Below are positions 7,543 to 19,748 of a stretch of 39,746 nt of DNA, piece by piece. This DNA comes from Crocinitomicaceae bacterium (GTDB taxonomy: Bacteria > Bacteroidota > Bacteroidia > Flavobacteriales_D > Crocinitomicaceae). The translations under genes and the position numbers were made by a program. Positions within the stretch are counted from its first letter, which is position 1. Every line of letters starts with the position of its first letter. Under the pieces are notes generated by a model. It worked only from the letters and a program-made list of their open reading frames with translations. It ran no database searches and was not told where the DNA came from. The DNA is taken from NCBI GenBank assembly GCA_021740085.1, contig JAIPAL010000018.1, positions 1-39,746 of the forward strand, read 5' to 3'.

Positions 7543-8295
7543 TTAAGGTTCCACTTCTAATACTTTATACTTTTTGGCGGCAACTTCCCTCGTGCATGCG
7601 TTAAAATGCCACCATTCAGTCGGAATTCCCGAGAATTTTTGCGAACTCATTACCTTACGAAGTAAAGAACGATTCTTTATATGTTGCTGAGTCAAAAGAC
7701 CATTTGCTAAAAAAGTTTTTTCAAGCGAAGGATAGGCAATTTGTCGAATGTCATCATATCCTGCTCCCATATCAAGTGGCTGACCCGCTTCATCACAAAT
7801 CGTAAGATCGACGGCTGCACCGTAATTATGGACACTTTTATTCGCAGGATTGGAAACAAATTTCACGCGTTGTTTGACTGGGATAGTATCAAGTGCTTTC
7901 CACATTTTCTTTTGAATACTTAGCGGACGAACGGCATCGTACACTAATAAATGTAAAGTTGGATCCAATGATGTTAAATAATCCTGACATTTTCCTAAAC
8001 GTATGGCCACATCTTTCTGCAGGTAAGCATGAACCATCCTTTCATATAATTTTATTTTCATGAAATTATCATCCGTCGCGTATTTAAGCTCGACTCGAAT
8101 GTTCTTATTGACCGTTTGAATATCCGTCAAAAATGACAAGAAAGTGCTATCTACAGGGACTTTTTTTGTGGTGTCTTTTGGAACTGGTTCGATTGAATCA
8201 ACACTGATACTTTGTTCATTCTCACTTACCTTCTTCAATGAATCATTTGAACAATTGATTAAAAGAATCCCCAGTAAAAAAAACAGATTTTTCAC
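7543..8295 (-). CDS. D-Ala-D-Ala dipeptidase-like lipoprotein (VanX/DdpX family, M15D)
   Basis: 250 residues starting at GTG (8295). The GTGA overlap with the dapA stop, and the signal sequence right after it, fix this start. LLINC (11-15) is a lipobox with C15 lipidated. Peptidase M15D motifs are VELKYATDDNFM (68-79), R123 in YDAVRPLS, the zinc motif S-x-H156-x2-G-x3-D163 in SVHNYGAAVD, and E227-x2-H230 in TEWWH. All catalytic and zinc residues are present. Family members cleave D-Ala-D-Ala. As a periplasmic lipoprotein without vanH/vanA neighbours, this one probably recycles wall dipeptides rather than conferring glycopeptide resistance. It is the last gene of the 14364-7543 operon. Confidence 0.87.
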   Translation of the reverse strand: MKNLFFLLGILLINCSNDSLKKVSENEQSISVDSIEPVPKDTTKKVPVDSTFLSFLTDIQTVNKNIRVELKYATDDNFMKIKLYERMVHAYLQKDVAIRLGKCQDYLTSLDPTLHLLVYDAVRPLSIQKKMWKALDTIPVKQRVKFVSNPANKSVHNYGAAVDLTICDEAGQPLDMGAGYDDIRQIAYPSLEKTFLANGLLTQQHIKNRSLLRKVMSSQKFSGIPTEWWHFNACTREVAAKKYKVLEVEP

Positions 8296-9165
8296 AAGTT
8301 CATTAATCGGGTTGTTTCCGATTGTATTCTACTTCTAAGTCCATTAGAGACTGGCATTAATGGCAAACGCATATGTTCACCCATAATTCCTCTAGCTTCA
8401 AGTGCTACCTTTACCCCACCTGGATTTCCTTCTTCAAAGAACATTTTAGTGATGCTAAATAGTTCATAATGGAATTTTCTCGCCTTCTCGAGATCTCCTT
8501 TTAATGAAGCATTAACCATAGATGAAAATAATTCGGGGAATGCATTAGCGACAACGGAGATTACTCCTTCCGCACCAGTAGCAATAAGCGGCATAGTTAA
8601 ATTATCATCTCCAGATAATACGCCAAAATCAGCAGGTCGTTGACGAATAATATCCATGATTTGCTCCATATTTCCTGAAGCTTCTTTTACAGCGACCATG
8701 TTAGCGATCTTTGCTAATTCTAGCGTTGTTTCAGGAAGGACATTCGACCCTGTTCTTCCAGGAACATTATAAATAATGATTGGCAGGGAAGTACAAGTTG
8801 CTAAGTACTTATAATGTTCTAGAATGCCCAGTTGCGTTGGTTTATTGTAATAAGGGGAAACAGATAATATTCCGTCAACACCAACAGGGACTTGTTTCAG
8901 TAATTCACCAACCGCCAAGGTATTATTTCCTCCTACCCCATAAACTACTTTTAATTCTCCCTTGTTTTCATCTATTACGGATTGTAAGACCTCGTATTTT
9001 TCACTTTGCGATAAACAAGGAGATTCGCCCGTTGTCCCCTGCACCACCAAGAAATTCGTTCCTCCATCAATTTGTAAACGAACCAATTTTTTTAATGCAA
9101 CAAAATCGATTGCACCGGAAGAATCAAAAGGAGTAACTAGTGCAACACCAGCACCAACAAATGGA

Positions 9166-9173
<8 letters not shown>
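8292..9173 (-). CDS. dapA: 4-hydroxy-tetrahydrodipicolinate synthase
   Basis: 293 residues, the normal length. It condenses pyruvate with aspartate semialdehyde in the first committed step to diaminopimelate and lysine. Key residues by alignment from memory with the E. coli enzyme: T47-T48 in GTTGES, Y109 in SPYYNKP, Y135 and R140 in YNVPGRTG, and the Schiff-base lysine K163 in VAVKEASGN. GDDNLTMPLIATGAEGVISV (188-207) is the conserved C-terminal half of the barrel. It overlaps the preceding gene by 8 bases and the following dipeptidase gene by 4, so translation is probably coupled. It supplies diaminopimelate for the peptidoglycan that the downstream dipeptidase may act on. Confidence 0.96.
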
Positions 9174-12525
<3,352 letters not shown>

Positions 12526-12526
<1 letters not shown>

Positions 12527-12984
12527 CACTTATCCCTCAATTTAATAAACTGGTCCATTTTTTCATTTTCAATGAGAACCGTAAGGTTATAATACGCAAT
12601 CTTCCATGAACCATTTTCCATTATGCAAATCCCACTTCCCCTACAGCCTCCCATCCAAGTACTTAAGTCCTCATCAAACCAAGCTGTTTTTTGATCTTTC
12701 AACAGGACCCAATTACGTTTAGATGGGGTAAAATTCCATGCTTTTCCTTTATTGAAATATGGTTGACAAAACGATCTAAAGGTTTCTTTCTCCCAACGTT
12801 CATCAGGAGCAGTTCCCAAGAAAACAAAGTTTTCAGACATAGCAGAAAAATAGGGGGTAATTTTAGCATGGGCGGCATCTAAATGCCATTGATTAACTAA
12901 ACTATCCAATGAAAAGTTTTGTGCTTTTTGTGAATTTACAACACAGGTAAGAAAAGTAAAAAAGGCAAGAGCAATAAACTTCAT
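12526..12984 (-). CDS. Exported SnoaL/NTF2-like (DUF4440-type) protein
   Basis: 152 residues. A signal peptide (1-18, MKFIALAFFTFLTCVVNS) exports it to the periplasm. The remainder is one NTF2-like cone: an N-terminal helix (LVNQWHLDAAHA), strands around SENFVFLGTAPDERW and TAWFDEDLSTWMGG, and a C-terminal strand GSWKIAYYNLTVLI. Bacteroidota have many such exported SnoaL-like proteins, and their ligands are unknown. The start codon directly follows the subtilase stop (TAAATG), and its stop overlaps the prmC start by one base. Confidence 0.8.
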
Positions 12985-14364
12985 TTATTTACCGCCTTCT
13001 AGCTTTTGACATGCTTTAACTGCATTGTAAACATTAACTAAACCGTGAGAGTTACACAATTTATCTAAGTCTTTTTTTGAAGGGATAGCAACGGAAGAAA
13101 CAATTACTTCTCTAATTTGCAACATGCTTAAGGTTGGAAAATAAGATTTCAACATAGCAGCTACACCAGCAACCATCGGAGAAGCCATAGAAGTTCCCTG
13201 AAGATTTTGGTAATCACTTTGTGGTACAGAATTGTATATTTCAAGTCCTGGAGCAAAAACATCAACACTTTTTTGTCCAAAATTTGAAAAAGAAGCTACT
13301 AATTCCGAGCTGTTTTTAGTTGAAGCCCCAACTGAAATCCAATGAGGAGTTGGTTTATCTTGACTTGCATAAAGAGCTGTTGGGAAATTTGGTTCTACGT
13401 CTGTATCTTTTGCATCATTTCCTGAAGCATGTATCATCAACACTCCTTTTGAATCAGCATATAAAATGGCTTCCTTCACTTTTTCCTGGTAGGGAGAAAA
13501 GTTTTTACCGAAAGACATATTAATTACCATAGCGCCGTTGTCCACAGCATAACGAATGGCTAAGGCCACATCTTTATCATTTTCATCGCCATTAGGCACC
13601 GTTCTAACAGACATTATTTTTACATTGTCTGCTACTCCATCACCGCCTAAAGAATTTCCTCGGATTGCTCCGATTATTCCAGCAACGTGTGTTCCATGAA
13701 GCGCATCAGGACCTTCAACATCTGAATTTCCGTAGTTAATATCGTTAAAATTTGTTGGGTCATCACCAATTAAAGCTCGGTCATCAAAATTGATATTTAA
13801 CAAATAATCGACATGGTCAGTAATGTATTTTTTAGTATCCGCGTCAAAATTATCAAGGCTTTCTAAATACGGCTCATATTCTGCTAATTCATCAGCTACT
13901 TCACTTTTTACTTGAAGGTATAATTGAAATTCTGCATCAGAAGCAATAGAGGCCTCATCTACTCCATCGTATTTCTCCATTAAATTTTTCAAAATGCGTG
14001 TTTTTTCTAAACATGCAGCATCTAAATTTTCTCCTTTAGAGTTGCCAAGAAAGTTCCAACCATGAATATCATCTACATAGCCATTTTTATCATCGTCGAT
14101 TTTATTGTTTGGGATTTCATCTTTATTCACCCATATTTTTCCTGCTAAATCCTCGTGTTCTATATCAACACCTGAATCAATAACAGCTACAATAACTTCG
14201 CTCGATTTTTTATTTTTCAATAAGCCATAAGCTTTATCAGTAAACATACCGGTCCCTTCGCCATTGTACCAATTCAATGTTCCTGGAAGCGCTTGCGAAA
14301 ATATTGAGCTTGAAGCTAAAAAAGCAATGGCTAGAATAGCACTAGAAAAAAAGTTGTTTTTCAT
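12985..14364 (-). CDS. Subtilisin-like serine peptidase (S8), without T9SS sorting domain
   Basis: 459 residues with a signal peptide (about 1-24). The complete S8 triad is D63 (VAVIDSGVD), H223 (ALHGTHVAG) and S392 (GTSMASP), with the oxyanion N316 (HASGND). A 120-residue acidic insertion lies between the Asp and His blocks (about 100-220). NKIDDDKNGYVDDIHGWNF (86-104) looks like a calcium-binding stretch. The protein ends soon after the catalytic domain (LEGGK) with no sorting domain, so it should stay in the periplasm. It is the first gene of the seven-gene operon, with its own promoter, and is head-to-head with the other subtilase at 14496. Its substrate is unknown. Confidence 0.92.
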   Translation of the reverse strand: MKNNFFSSAILAIAFLASSSIFSQALPGTLNWYNGEGTGMFTDKAYGLLKNKKSSEVIVAVIDSGVDIEHEDLAGKIWVNKDEIPNNKIDDDKNGYVDDIHGWNFLGNSKGENLDAACLEKTRILKNLMEKYDGVDEASIASDAEFQLYLQVKSEVADELAEYEPYLESLDNFDADTKKYITDHVDYLLNINFDDRALIGDDPTNFNDINYGNSDVEGPDALHGTHVAGIIGAIRGNSLGGDGVADNVKIMSVRTVPNGDENDKDVALAIRYAVDNGAMVINMSFGKNFSPYQEKVKEAILYADSKGVLMIHASGNDAKDTDVEPNFPTALYASQDKPTPHWISVGASTKNSSELVASFSNFGQKSVDVFAPGLEIYNSVPQSDYQNLQGTSMASPMVAGVAAMLKSYFPTLSMLQIREVIVSSVAIPSKKDLDKLCNSHGLVNVYNAVKACQKLEGGK

Positions 14365-14386
14365 AAAATATAGTTAGTTTATTAAT

Positions 14387-14414
14387 CAAAAATAGACATA
14401 AAACTGATAGCAAT
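14387..14414 (-). promoter_or_regulatory. Promoter for the 14364-7543 operon
   Basis: CAAAAATA at 14387-14394 reads TATTTTTG on the minus strand, an exact TAnnTTTG. ATTG (14414-14411 minus) lies 16 bases upstream. The start of transcription would be near 14382, about 17 bases before the ATG at 14364. Confidence 0.5.
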
Positions 14415-14472
14415 ATAACAAATTCAAAAAAAAAATATGTTGGAGCTTGTGCACAAATAATTCCTTTTTTAT

Positions 14473-14480
14473 TATCTTTC
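14473..14480 (+). promoter_or_regulatory. Candidate -7 element for the T9SS subtilase gene
   Basis: TATCTTTC matches TAnnTTTG at seven of eight positions and is placed 16 bases before the ATG at 14496. A CTTG upstream at about 23 bases could be the -33 element. The leader would be about 10 bases. Confidence 0.35.
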
Positions 14481-14495
14481 ACAAAAAATACAAAA

Positions 14496-17288
14496 ATGAA
14501 AAATCTATTCATTTTATCACTCGCTACTTTTATCAGTTTTCATCTATTTTCTCAAAATACATATTTGAATTTTAAGGAATATCATAAAAAGAAACCGAAC
14601 GAAATAAGTTTGTTTAGTAGTCCCTATTCAAAAGAGAATTTAGCAGCATTAACGGAAGTGGGTGCCACAATAAAATACCTTACAAAAAATTGGATTTACT
14701 ATAATTCAACCGCTTCCAATATTCATACCATCGTTACAAATAAAAAACTTAGTTCTGTATATTTTGAATTTGCGCCTCCCCATGCCTTAGCTGACAGCGC
14801 ATTATTAAAACATCGAATCAATTTAGCACATCAAGGGTTGAGCGGCGTTGACACCTCTTATTCTGGTAAAGGAGTAATTGTCGGAATTGTGGATCAAGGG
14901 ATTGATTTCAACCACCCTGACTTTAAATTCCCGAATGGAAAAACGCGTGTTTTACGTTATTGGGACCATACAGTAAACGGAGCAAATCCTCCTCAACCAT
15001 ATGGTTATGGAACAGTGTGGGATAGTAGTGCCATCAACAATGGGACCTGTACTTCTTTAGAAACAGGGACTGCTCATGGAACCACGGTTTCAGGTATGGC
15101 AGCAGGAAATGCACAAGCCAATTCTAAAAATAAAGGTGCCGCACCGAAAGCCGATATTATTGTTGTAGAGACCAATTTCAATTTAGTTAATTGGACACTT
15201 TCCATTGCAGACGCCTGTGATTACATTTTTAAAGTGGCTGATTCCTTAGGAAAACCTGCTGTTATTAATTTATCTTTAGGAGCTTATTTAGGTAGTCATG
15301 ATGGAAACGATCCTGCTGCTGATTATATAGAGTCCTTGTTAGATGCCCAGCCCGGAAGAATAGTGGTTTGTGCGGCAGGTAATTCTGGAAATCAAGGGAA
15401 ATACCATGTTCAAGGAAATAATATTGATGCAGATACTTCATTTTTTTGGAACGTAAATAATCCCGCAGTTACCTTAGCAGGCACTAATAAGATTCTTTTT
15501 GATCTTTGGTCAGATACCTCTGACGCTCATTATTATTTTGCTTTTGGTGCTGATCGTCCATCACCGCTATTCAAATTTCGTGGCCGATCTTCATTTCATT
15601 ATGCTACTGCGAATATGGGAATGGTACCAATTTATGACACGATTTATAATAGCTTGAACCAACGAATAGCGTGTATCGAATCTTACCGCGAAATTGTAGG
15701 CGCAGCTTTTCATATGCAAGTTATTTTTACCCAGGTTGATTCACTTTCCTATTTGTATCGATTTATGACCTACGGTTCCGGTAAGTATGATGCATGGGGA
15801 GGGTCATGGCAGCAGCTTAGTAATTTTGTATCAACATCGCTTCCTAGCCCTGTAATAATGCCAAGTATCCTCAATTATCATCTTCCAGATTCCTTGCAAT
15901 CAATTGTTTCCTCTTGGAATTGTTCTGAAAAAGTTATTTCAGTCGGAAATTTTAGAAATAGAAAAGGATATATCGACAAAAACAATGTTTATTATGTTTC
16001 ACCATCACCCACACCTGTTGGAAAACTGAGTGAGAATAGTAGTAAAGGTCCAAGTAGAAATGGAAACATAAAACCTGATATCGCTGCCTCCGGTGATATT
16101 ACCCTTGCAGCCGGGCCTATGTGGTATTTAGCGAATCCAGCGAATAACAGTACCATAGATCAAGGCGCTTTCCATGTCAGAAATGGAGGAACATCGATGG
16201 CCTCTCCAATAGTTGCCGGAATGGGTGCCTTGTACTTGGAGAAATGTCGTTACGCTACTTGGCAAACATTTAAAAATGACCTCACTAATTCCGCTACTTT
16301 CGATAATTTCACTGGAGTTCTACCAAATTTTGCCTACGGTTATGGAAAAGCTGATGCCGTAGGTTTATTATTGGCGCAAACTCCAACCATTACGATTTCA
16401 GGTCCAGGAGGAATTTGTTTAGGGTCAACAGCAGGATTATCGTTTACGTCGAGTGGTACCGTTAACAACGTACTTTGGTCGAATGGAGCCCAAACTAATT
16501 CCATTGTAACGGCAATTATTGGACCTTACCAAGTGCAACTCACCGGTGATTATGGATGTAAAACAAAATCCCCAGTTCACCAATTAATCTCCTATAGTTT
16601 GCCATTTGTTGATGCAGGAACAAGCTATACAGCATGCCCAGGCTTCCCAATAACCCTATCAGGAACAGGAAATGCTACTAACTACACCTGGGCCAATAAT
16701 GTTCAAAATGGTGTTCCATTTATTCCAAGTCAAGCATCTTATTATTATGTAACGGGTACTAATTTAAACAATTGTCAAATTATTGATTCCATTTATGTTG
16801 GATTATACAGTTCAATTTTGGTTGATTACACAGAGCAAAATCCTAATGTATTAACCAATGCGAATCCTTTTAATTTAAGTCCCGGAATACCTGCCGGCGG
16901 AACCTACTCAGGAGATGGGATAATTGGAACGTCCTTCCACCCTACTTTAGCTGGCCCGGGCCCACACGTCATTACTTACACCTTCACGGATGCAAATGGC
17001 TGTACACAAAGTGATTCTTCTATTATTAACGTAGTGTCTGGTAATTCAATCAATTCATTAGAAAACGATACTTGGACCATCTTCCCTAATCCAACTGACA
17101 ATGAATTGATAATCTCAGTGCCAATTTCTGCCAATTCAAGTTATTATATTATTCACGATGCTATGGGTAGAATCGTTCAAAATGGATTAGTAGGCCCGGG
17201 CTCTAATTTAATTAGCGCGAAACAACTACCTGCCGGATCTTACTTTATTAAGCTAAATTATTCTATTAAAAAATTCATTAAAATTTAA
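14496..17288 (+). CDS. T9SS-exported subtilisin-like serine peptidase with type A sorting domain
   Basis: 930 residues. A signal peptide (1-19, MKNLFILSLATFISFHLFSQ) precedes an N-terminal region of about 100 residues that may be a propeptide. The S8 domain contains D133 (VGIVDQGIDF), H194 (GTAHGTTVSG), an AAGNSGN oxyanion block and S567 (GGTSMASPIVAG). The wide spacing between His and Ser reflects a large insertion with a beta-rich domain, as in other long S8 peptidases. Residues about 635-850 form two or three Ig-like domains (CLGSTAGLSF, ACPGFPITLSG). The last 72 residues (859-930, from TWTIFPNPTDNELIIS) are a classic T9SS type A domain ending in KKFIKI. It is predicted to be released or anchored at the cell surface. 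The M1 peptidase gene follows after 11 bases, probably in one operon. Confidence 0.93.
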   Translation: MKNLFILSLATFISFHLFSQNTYLNFKEYHKKKPNEISLFSSPYSKENLAALTEVGATIKYLTKNWIYYNSTASNIHTIVTNKKLSSVYFEFAPPHALADSALLKHRINLAHQGLSGVDTSYSGKGVIVGIVDQGIDFNHPDFKFPNGKTRVLRYWDHTVNGANPPQPYGYGTVWDSSAINNGTCTSLETGTAHGTTVSGMAAGNAQANSKNKGAAPKADIIVVETNFNLVNWTLSIADACDYIFKVADSLGKPAVINLSLGAYLGSHDGNDPAADYIESLLDAQPGRIVVCAAGNSGNQGKYHVQGNNIDADTSFFWNVNNPAVTLAGTNKILFDLWSDTSDAHYYFAFGADRPSPLFKFRGRSSFHYATANMGMVPIYDTIYNSLNQRIACIESYREIVGAAFHMQVIFTQVDSLSYLYRFMTYGSGKYDAWGGSWQQLSNFVSTSLPSPVIMPSILNYHLPDSLQSIVSSWNCSEKVISVGNFRNRKGYIDKNNVYYVSPSPTPVGKLSENSSKGPSRNGNIKPDIAASGDITLAAGPMWYLANPANNSTIDQGAFHVRNGGTSMASPIVAGMGALYLEKCRYATWQTFKNDLTNSATFDNFTGVLPNFAYGYGKADAVGLLLAQTPTITISGPGGICLGSTAGLSFTSSGTVNNVLWSNGAQTNSIVTAIIGPYQVQLTGDYGCKTKSPVHQLISYSLPFVDAGTSYTACPGFPITLSGTGNATNYTWANNVQNGVPFIPSQASYYYVTGTNLNNCQIIDSIYVGLYSSILVDYTEQNPNVLTNANPFNLSPGIPAGGTYSGDGIIGTSFHPTLAGPGPHVITYTFTDANGCTQSDSSIINVVSGNSINSLENDTWTIFPNPTDNELIISVPISANSSYYIIHDAMGRIVQNGLVGPGSNLISAKQLPAGSYFIKLNYSIKKFIKI

Positions 17289-17299
17289 ATTTTATCTCC

Positions 17300-19267
17300 A
17301 TGAAAATCAATCGCCACCTTATTTTACTATCTTTTATAGTATTACTTTCAAAACTAAGTTTTTCACAAAAAGAAAATAGTTCAGAATGTTCTAAAAGAAA
17401 TAGATTTAGTAATCAACAACTGAAAAGCAATTCGCTGACGGTCAGTCAGATTTCACAAACTGAGAAATACGATGTTCACTACTACGGACTCAATCTCAAC
17501 ATGACCAATACTAGTACCAATTTAAATGGATCTGCCTCCATGCATGCGAGTTGCATCCAGAACATTGATACCATTTTATACGAACTCTATCCAACACTTA
17601 CCATTAGTTCAGTAGAATTGAACGGAAGTTCGGTACCCTTCACGCGCAGTAATTCTGCCGTTAAAATCGCAGCTAATTTGATAGCTGGAAGCAACTTTAC
17701 AATTAAAACATTCTACAGCGGTGCACCTCCAACGGCGCAAACGAATCCTTTAGGCGGAAGTGGTATGACCTATGCCACCTCTCCAAGCTGGGGAAATGCC
17801 GTTGTTTGGTCCTTGTCTGAACCATTTTCCGCCTACGAATGGTGGCCATGCAAACAAAGTTTAAACGACAAGGCCGATTCTTCCGATATCAACATAACGG
17901 TTCCCAATGCTTGCAAAGCAGGGTCTAATGGTCTTCTCACCAATGTAGTAAACCTAGGAAATGGAACCACGCGTTATGAATGGAAACACCGCCATCCCAT
18001 AGATTACTACTTGATTTCGGTGGCTGTGGCCCAATATATTGAATATAATATCTATGCCAATCCAATTAATGCCCCTGCCCCTATTTTGATACAAAACTTC
18101 ATCTACAATAATCCGCAGACCCTGCCTAATTTTCAAGATGATATCGATGAAACAGTCGATTTTCTCAATCTATTTTACGACCTATATGGCCCCTATCCAT
18201 TTGAGGATGAAAAATATGGACATTGTATGGCTCCGCTATCTGGAGGAATGGAACACCAAACGATGACTACGCAAGGTTTTTTCAATAAAGGATTAACATC
18301 CCACGAATTAGGACATCAATGGTGGGGAGATCACGTAACATGTGCTTCATGGAGTGACATTTGGGTAAATGAGGGCTTTGCTTCTTACAGTGAACAATTG
18401 ATGTTGGAAAATTTGTACCCAGGTGAAGAAATACAGAACATGTTAGATGTTCACGATAATGTAAAAAGCCAAGCCGGTGGAAGTGTTTGGGTCTTGGACA
18501 GTTTAAATGAAAATAGAATTTTCAGTGGTCGACTCACGTACGACAAAGGCGCTGCAATTATTCATACCATTCGCTACATGGTAAATAACGACAACCTCTT
18601 TTTTCAAACCTTACAAAATTTCTTAACGACTTATGCAGAAAGCACAGCTTTTGGAATCGACGTTAGAGATGCCTTTATTCAATCTACGGGAATCAATTTT
18701 ACGCCATTTTTTGAGCAATGGTACTTCGGTCAAGGATTTCCAACTTATTCTGTTAAATGGAAACAAAGTGGGAATAATGCCATCGTTCAGATAAACCATA
18801 ACTCCTCGATGTCCAATATCACCCCTACCTTCACTAACCCAATAGACTTAAAGTTTACACGGCCCGGGAATAGCGACACCATCATTCGTTTCCCGATTTC
18901 AGCTAATTCAAACACCTTTACCATCAATGGTATTGGAACCATTAATAGTTCAATTGGCATTGATCCAAACAATTGGGTAATTAATAGCAACGGAACGATA
19001 CAAATGGACAATACTTTAAGTATTCAAGAACAGAGTAATGATGATGGTATAACACTTCTCCCTAATCCAAGTAATGGTATTTTTAGCATAAATGGATTAA
19101 AGGAACCTGCTTTTCTTCAGCTTTATGGAATGAATGGGCAACTTTTGAAAGAAATGACGATTGAACCTAATCAGCTAATTGATATAAAAGGAATGCCAAA
19201 AGGAACTTATTTAATTTCTATGACACTTAGCAAAGGAAATAAAACCTTGCGTTTAATTACTATTTGA
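17300..19267 (+). CDS. T9SS-exported M1-family metallopeptidase
   Basis: 655 residues with a signal peptide (1-22). The N-terminal beta domain resembles the aminopeptidase N saddle. The catalytic domain has the exopeptidase-type loop GGMEH (315-319; the usual GxMEN has His here), the zinc motif H335-E336-x2-H339 and the third ligand E358 in NEGFASY, with the expected 18-residue spacing. FSGRLTYDKGAAIIHTIRYM carries the region of the transition-state tyrosine. Residues 586-655 (LLPNPSNGIFSINGL onward) are a type A T9SS sorting domain. Lacking the long helical C-terminal domain of full-size M1 enzymes, it is a short secreted form. With the subtilase it forms an extracellular protein-degrading pair. 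Confidence 0.92.
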   Translation: MKINRHLILLSFIVLLSKLSFSQKENSSECSKRNRFSNQQLKSNSLTVSQISQTEKYDVHYYGLNLNMTNTSTNLNGSASMHASCIQNIDTILYELYPTLTISSVELNGSSVPFTRSNSAVKIAANLIAGSNFTIKTFYSGAPPTAQTNPLGGSGMTYATSPSWGNAVVWSLSEPFSAYEWWPCKQSLNDKADSSDINITVPNACKAGSNGLLTNVVNLGNGTTRYEWKHRHPIDYYLISVAVAQYIEYNIYANPINAPAPILIQNFIYNNPQTLPNFQDDIDETVDFLNLFYDLYGPYPFEDEKYGHCMAPLSGGMEHQTMTTQGFFNKGLTSHELGHQWWGDHVTCASWSDIWVNEGFASYSEQLMLENLYPGEEIQNMLDVHDNVKSQAGGSVWVLDSLNENRIFSGRLTYDKGAAIIHTIRYMVNNDNLFFQTLQNFLTTYAESTAFGIDVRDAFIQSTGINFTPFFEQWYFGQGFPTYSVKWKQSGNNAIVQINHNSSMSNITPTFTNPIDLKFTRPGNSDTIIRFPISANSNTFTINGIGTINSSIGIDPNNWVINSNGTIQMDNTLSIQEQSNDDGITLLPNPSNGIFSINGLKEPAFLQLYGMNGQLLKEMTIEPNQLIDIKGMPKGTYLISMTLSKGNKTLRLITI

Positions 19268-19271
19268 TAGC

Positions 19272-19315
19272 AATCAAGTGCTATTTGTTATAGCGGAAAT
19301 AAATAGCACTTGATT
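19272..19315 (+). terminator. Strong hairpin after the M1 peptidase gene
   Basis: AATCAAGTGCTATTT (19272-19286) is exactly complementary to AAATAGCACTTGATT (19301-19315), a perfect 15-bp stem with a 14-base loop, starting 5 bases after the stop codon. Only TTTAAATT follows, so the T tract is short. It most likely ends or protects the 14496-19267 transcript. Confidence 0.55.
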
Positions 19316-19390
19316 TAAATTGATCTAAGGTTGTCAAATTGTTGGTATTGAAACAACTGCTCTAGATTAATTATTGTTAATAGATTAGTA

Positions 19391-19710
19391 GTGAATTCAT
19401 TTTTGATTTATACTACCCTATTATTTTTTTCATGCCAAGACCTAAGTACCACAAATTATCGCGTAAATACCTATAGAAGTGTCAATTAAGCCCTACCATT
19501 TACGCTGATTTATAACGAAACTAATGAATCGATACTTAGGTTACCAAGTCCTAATTCAATACAGTCATTCTCTTATTTAACCTTTCAATTTAGATGATAA
19601 ATCAAGTAATTAATAGCCATAAAGGATTAGAAATAAAAGGACTAGAGAATTTAAGCTCAGATAAGAATTCTTTTACCACGAAATTATATGACACAAAAAA
19701 AAGGCTTTAG
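19391..19710 (+). pseudogene. Remnant of a small lipoprotein gene (internal stop and frameshift)
   Basis: From GTG 19391 the frame reads a lipoprotein-like signal (NSFLIYTTLLFFSCQDLS, lipobox Cys at residue 15) and continues to a TAA at 19487-19489. The same frame resumes for 35 codons that still look like protein (ALPFTLIYNETNESILRLPS) and stops at 19595. An overlapping frame from ATG 19594 then gives 38 codons rich in Lys, Asp and Ser (INSHKGLEIKGLENLSSDKN) ending at 19710, inside the terminator stem. Read together, they look like a roughly 105-residue lipoprotein broken by one nonsense mutation and one frameshift. No ATG is available at the start. A chance alignment of short open frames cannot be excluded. 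Confidence 0.4.
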
Positions 19711-19727
19711 ATAGCTAAAGCCTTTTT
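19698..19727. terminator. Bidirectional intrinsic terminator
   Basis: AAAAAGGCTTTAG (19698-19710), loop ATAG and CTAAAGCCTTTTT (19715-19727) form a perfect 13-bp stem. On the minus strand it is followed by a run of T, 20-50 bases after the stop of the OmpA/PD40 gene, so it ends the surface-display operon. It would also stop plus-strand reading through the interval. Confidence 0.85.
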
Positions 19728-19748
19728 AATGATTTGTATTTTTTTAAA

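Larger units (their letters stand above)
19268..19748. other. Gene-free interval of 481 bases
   Basis: No intact gene is present. From left to right it holds a 15-bp hairpin after the M1 gene (19272-19315), about 75 bases without a recognisable feature, remains of a small lipoprotein gene (19391-19710) and a bidirectional intrinsic terminator (19698-19727). Confidence 0.7.

Noticed and set aside
7543-8295. VanX-like dipeptidase as a vancomycin-resistance gene
   Set aside because: No vanH, vanA or two-component regulator is nearby; it is a lipoprotein coupled to dapA, which fits wall turnover better.
8780-9136. 118-codon open frame antisense to dapA
   Set aside because: It lies opposite a strongly conserved gene, has no family resemblance and no promoter, so it is a shadow frame.
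16953-16962. GC palindrome GGCCCGGGCC in AT-rich DNA
   Set aside because: It falls in the subtilase coding frame, where a Gly-Pro-Gly-Pro stretch explains it; similar CCCGGG sites at about 17195 and 18864 also lie in coding frames.
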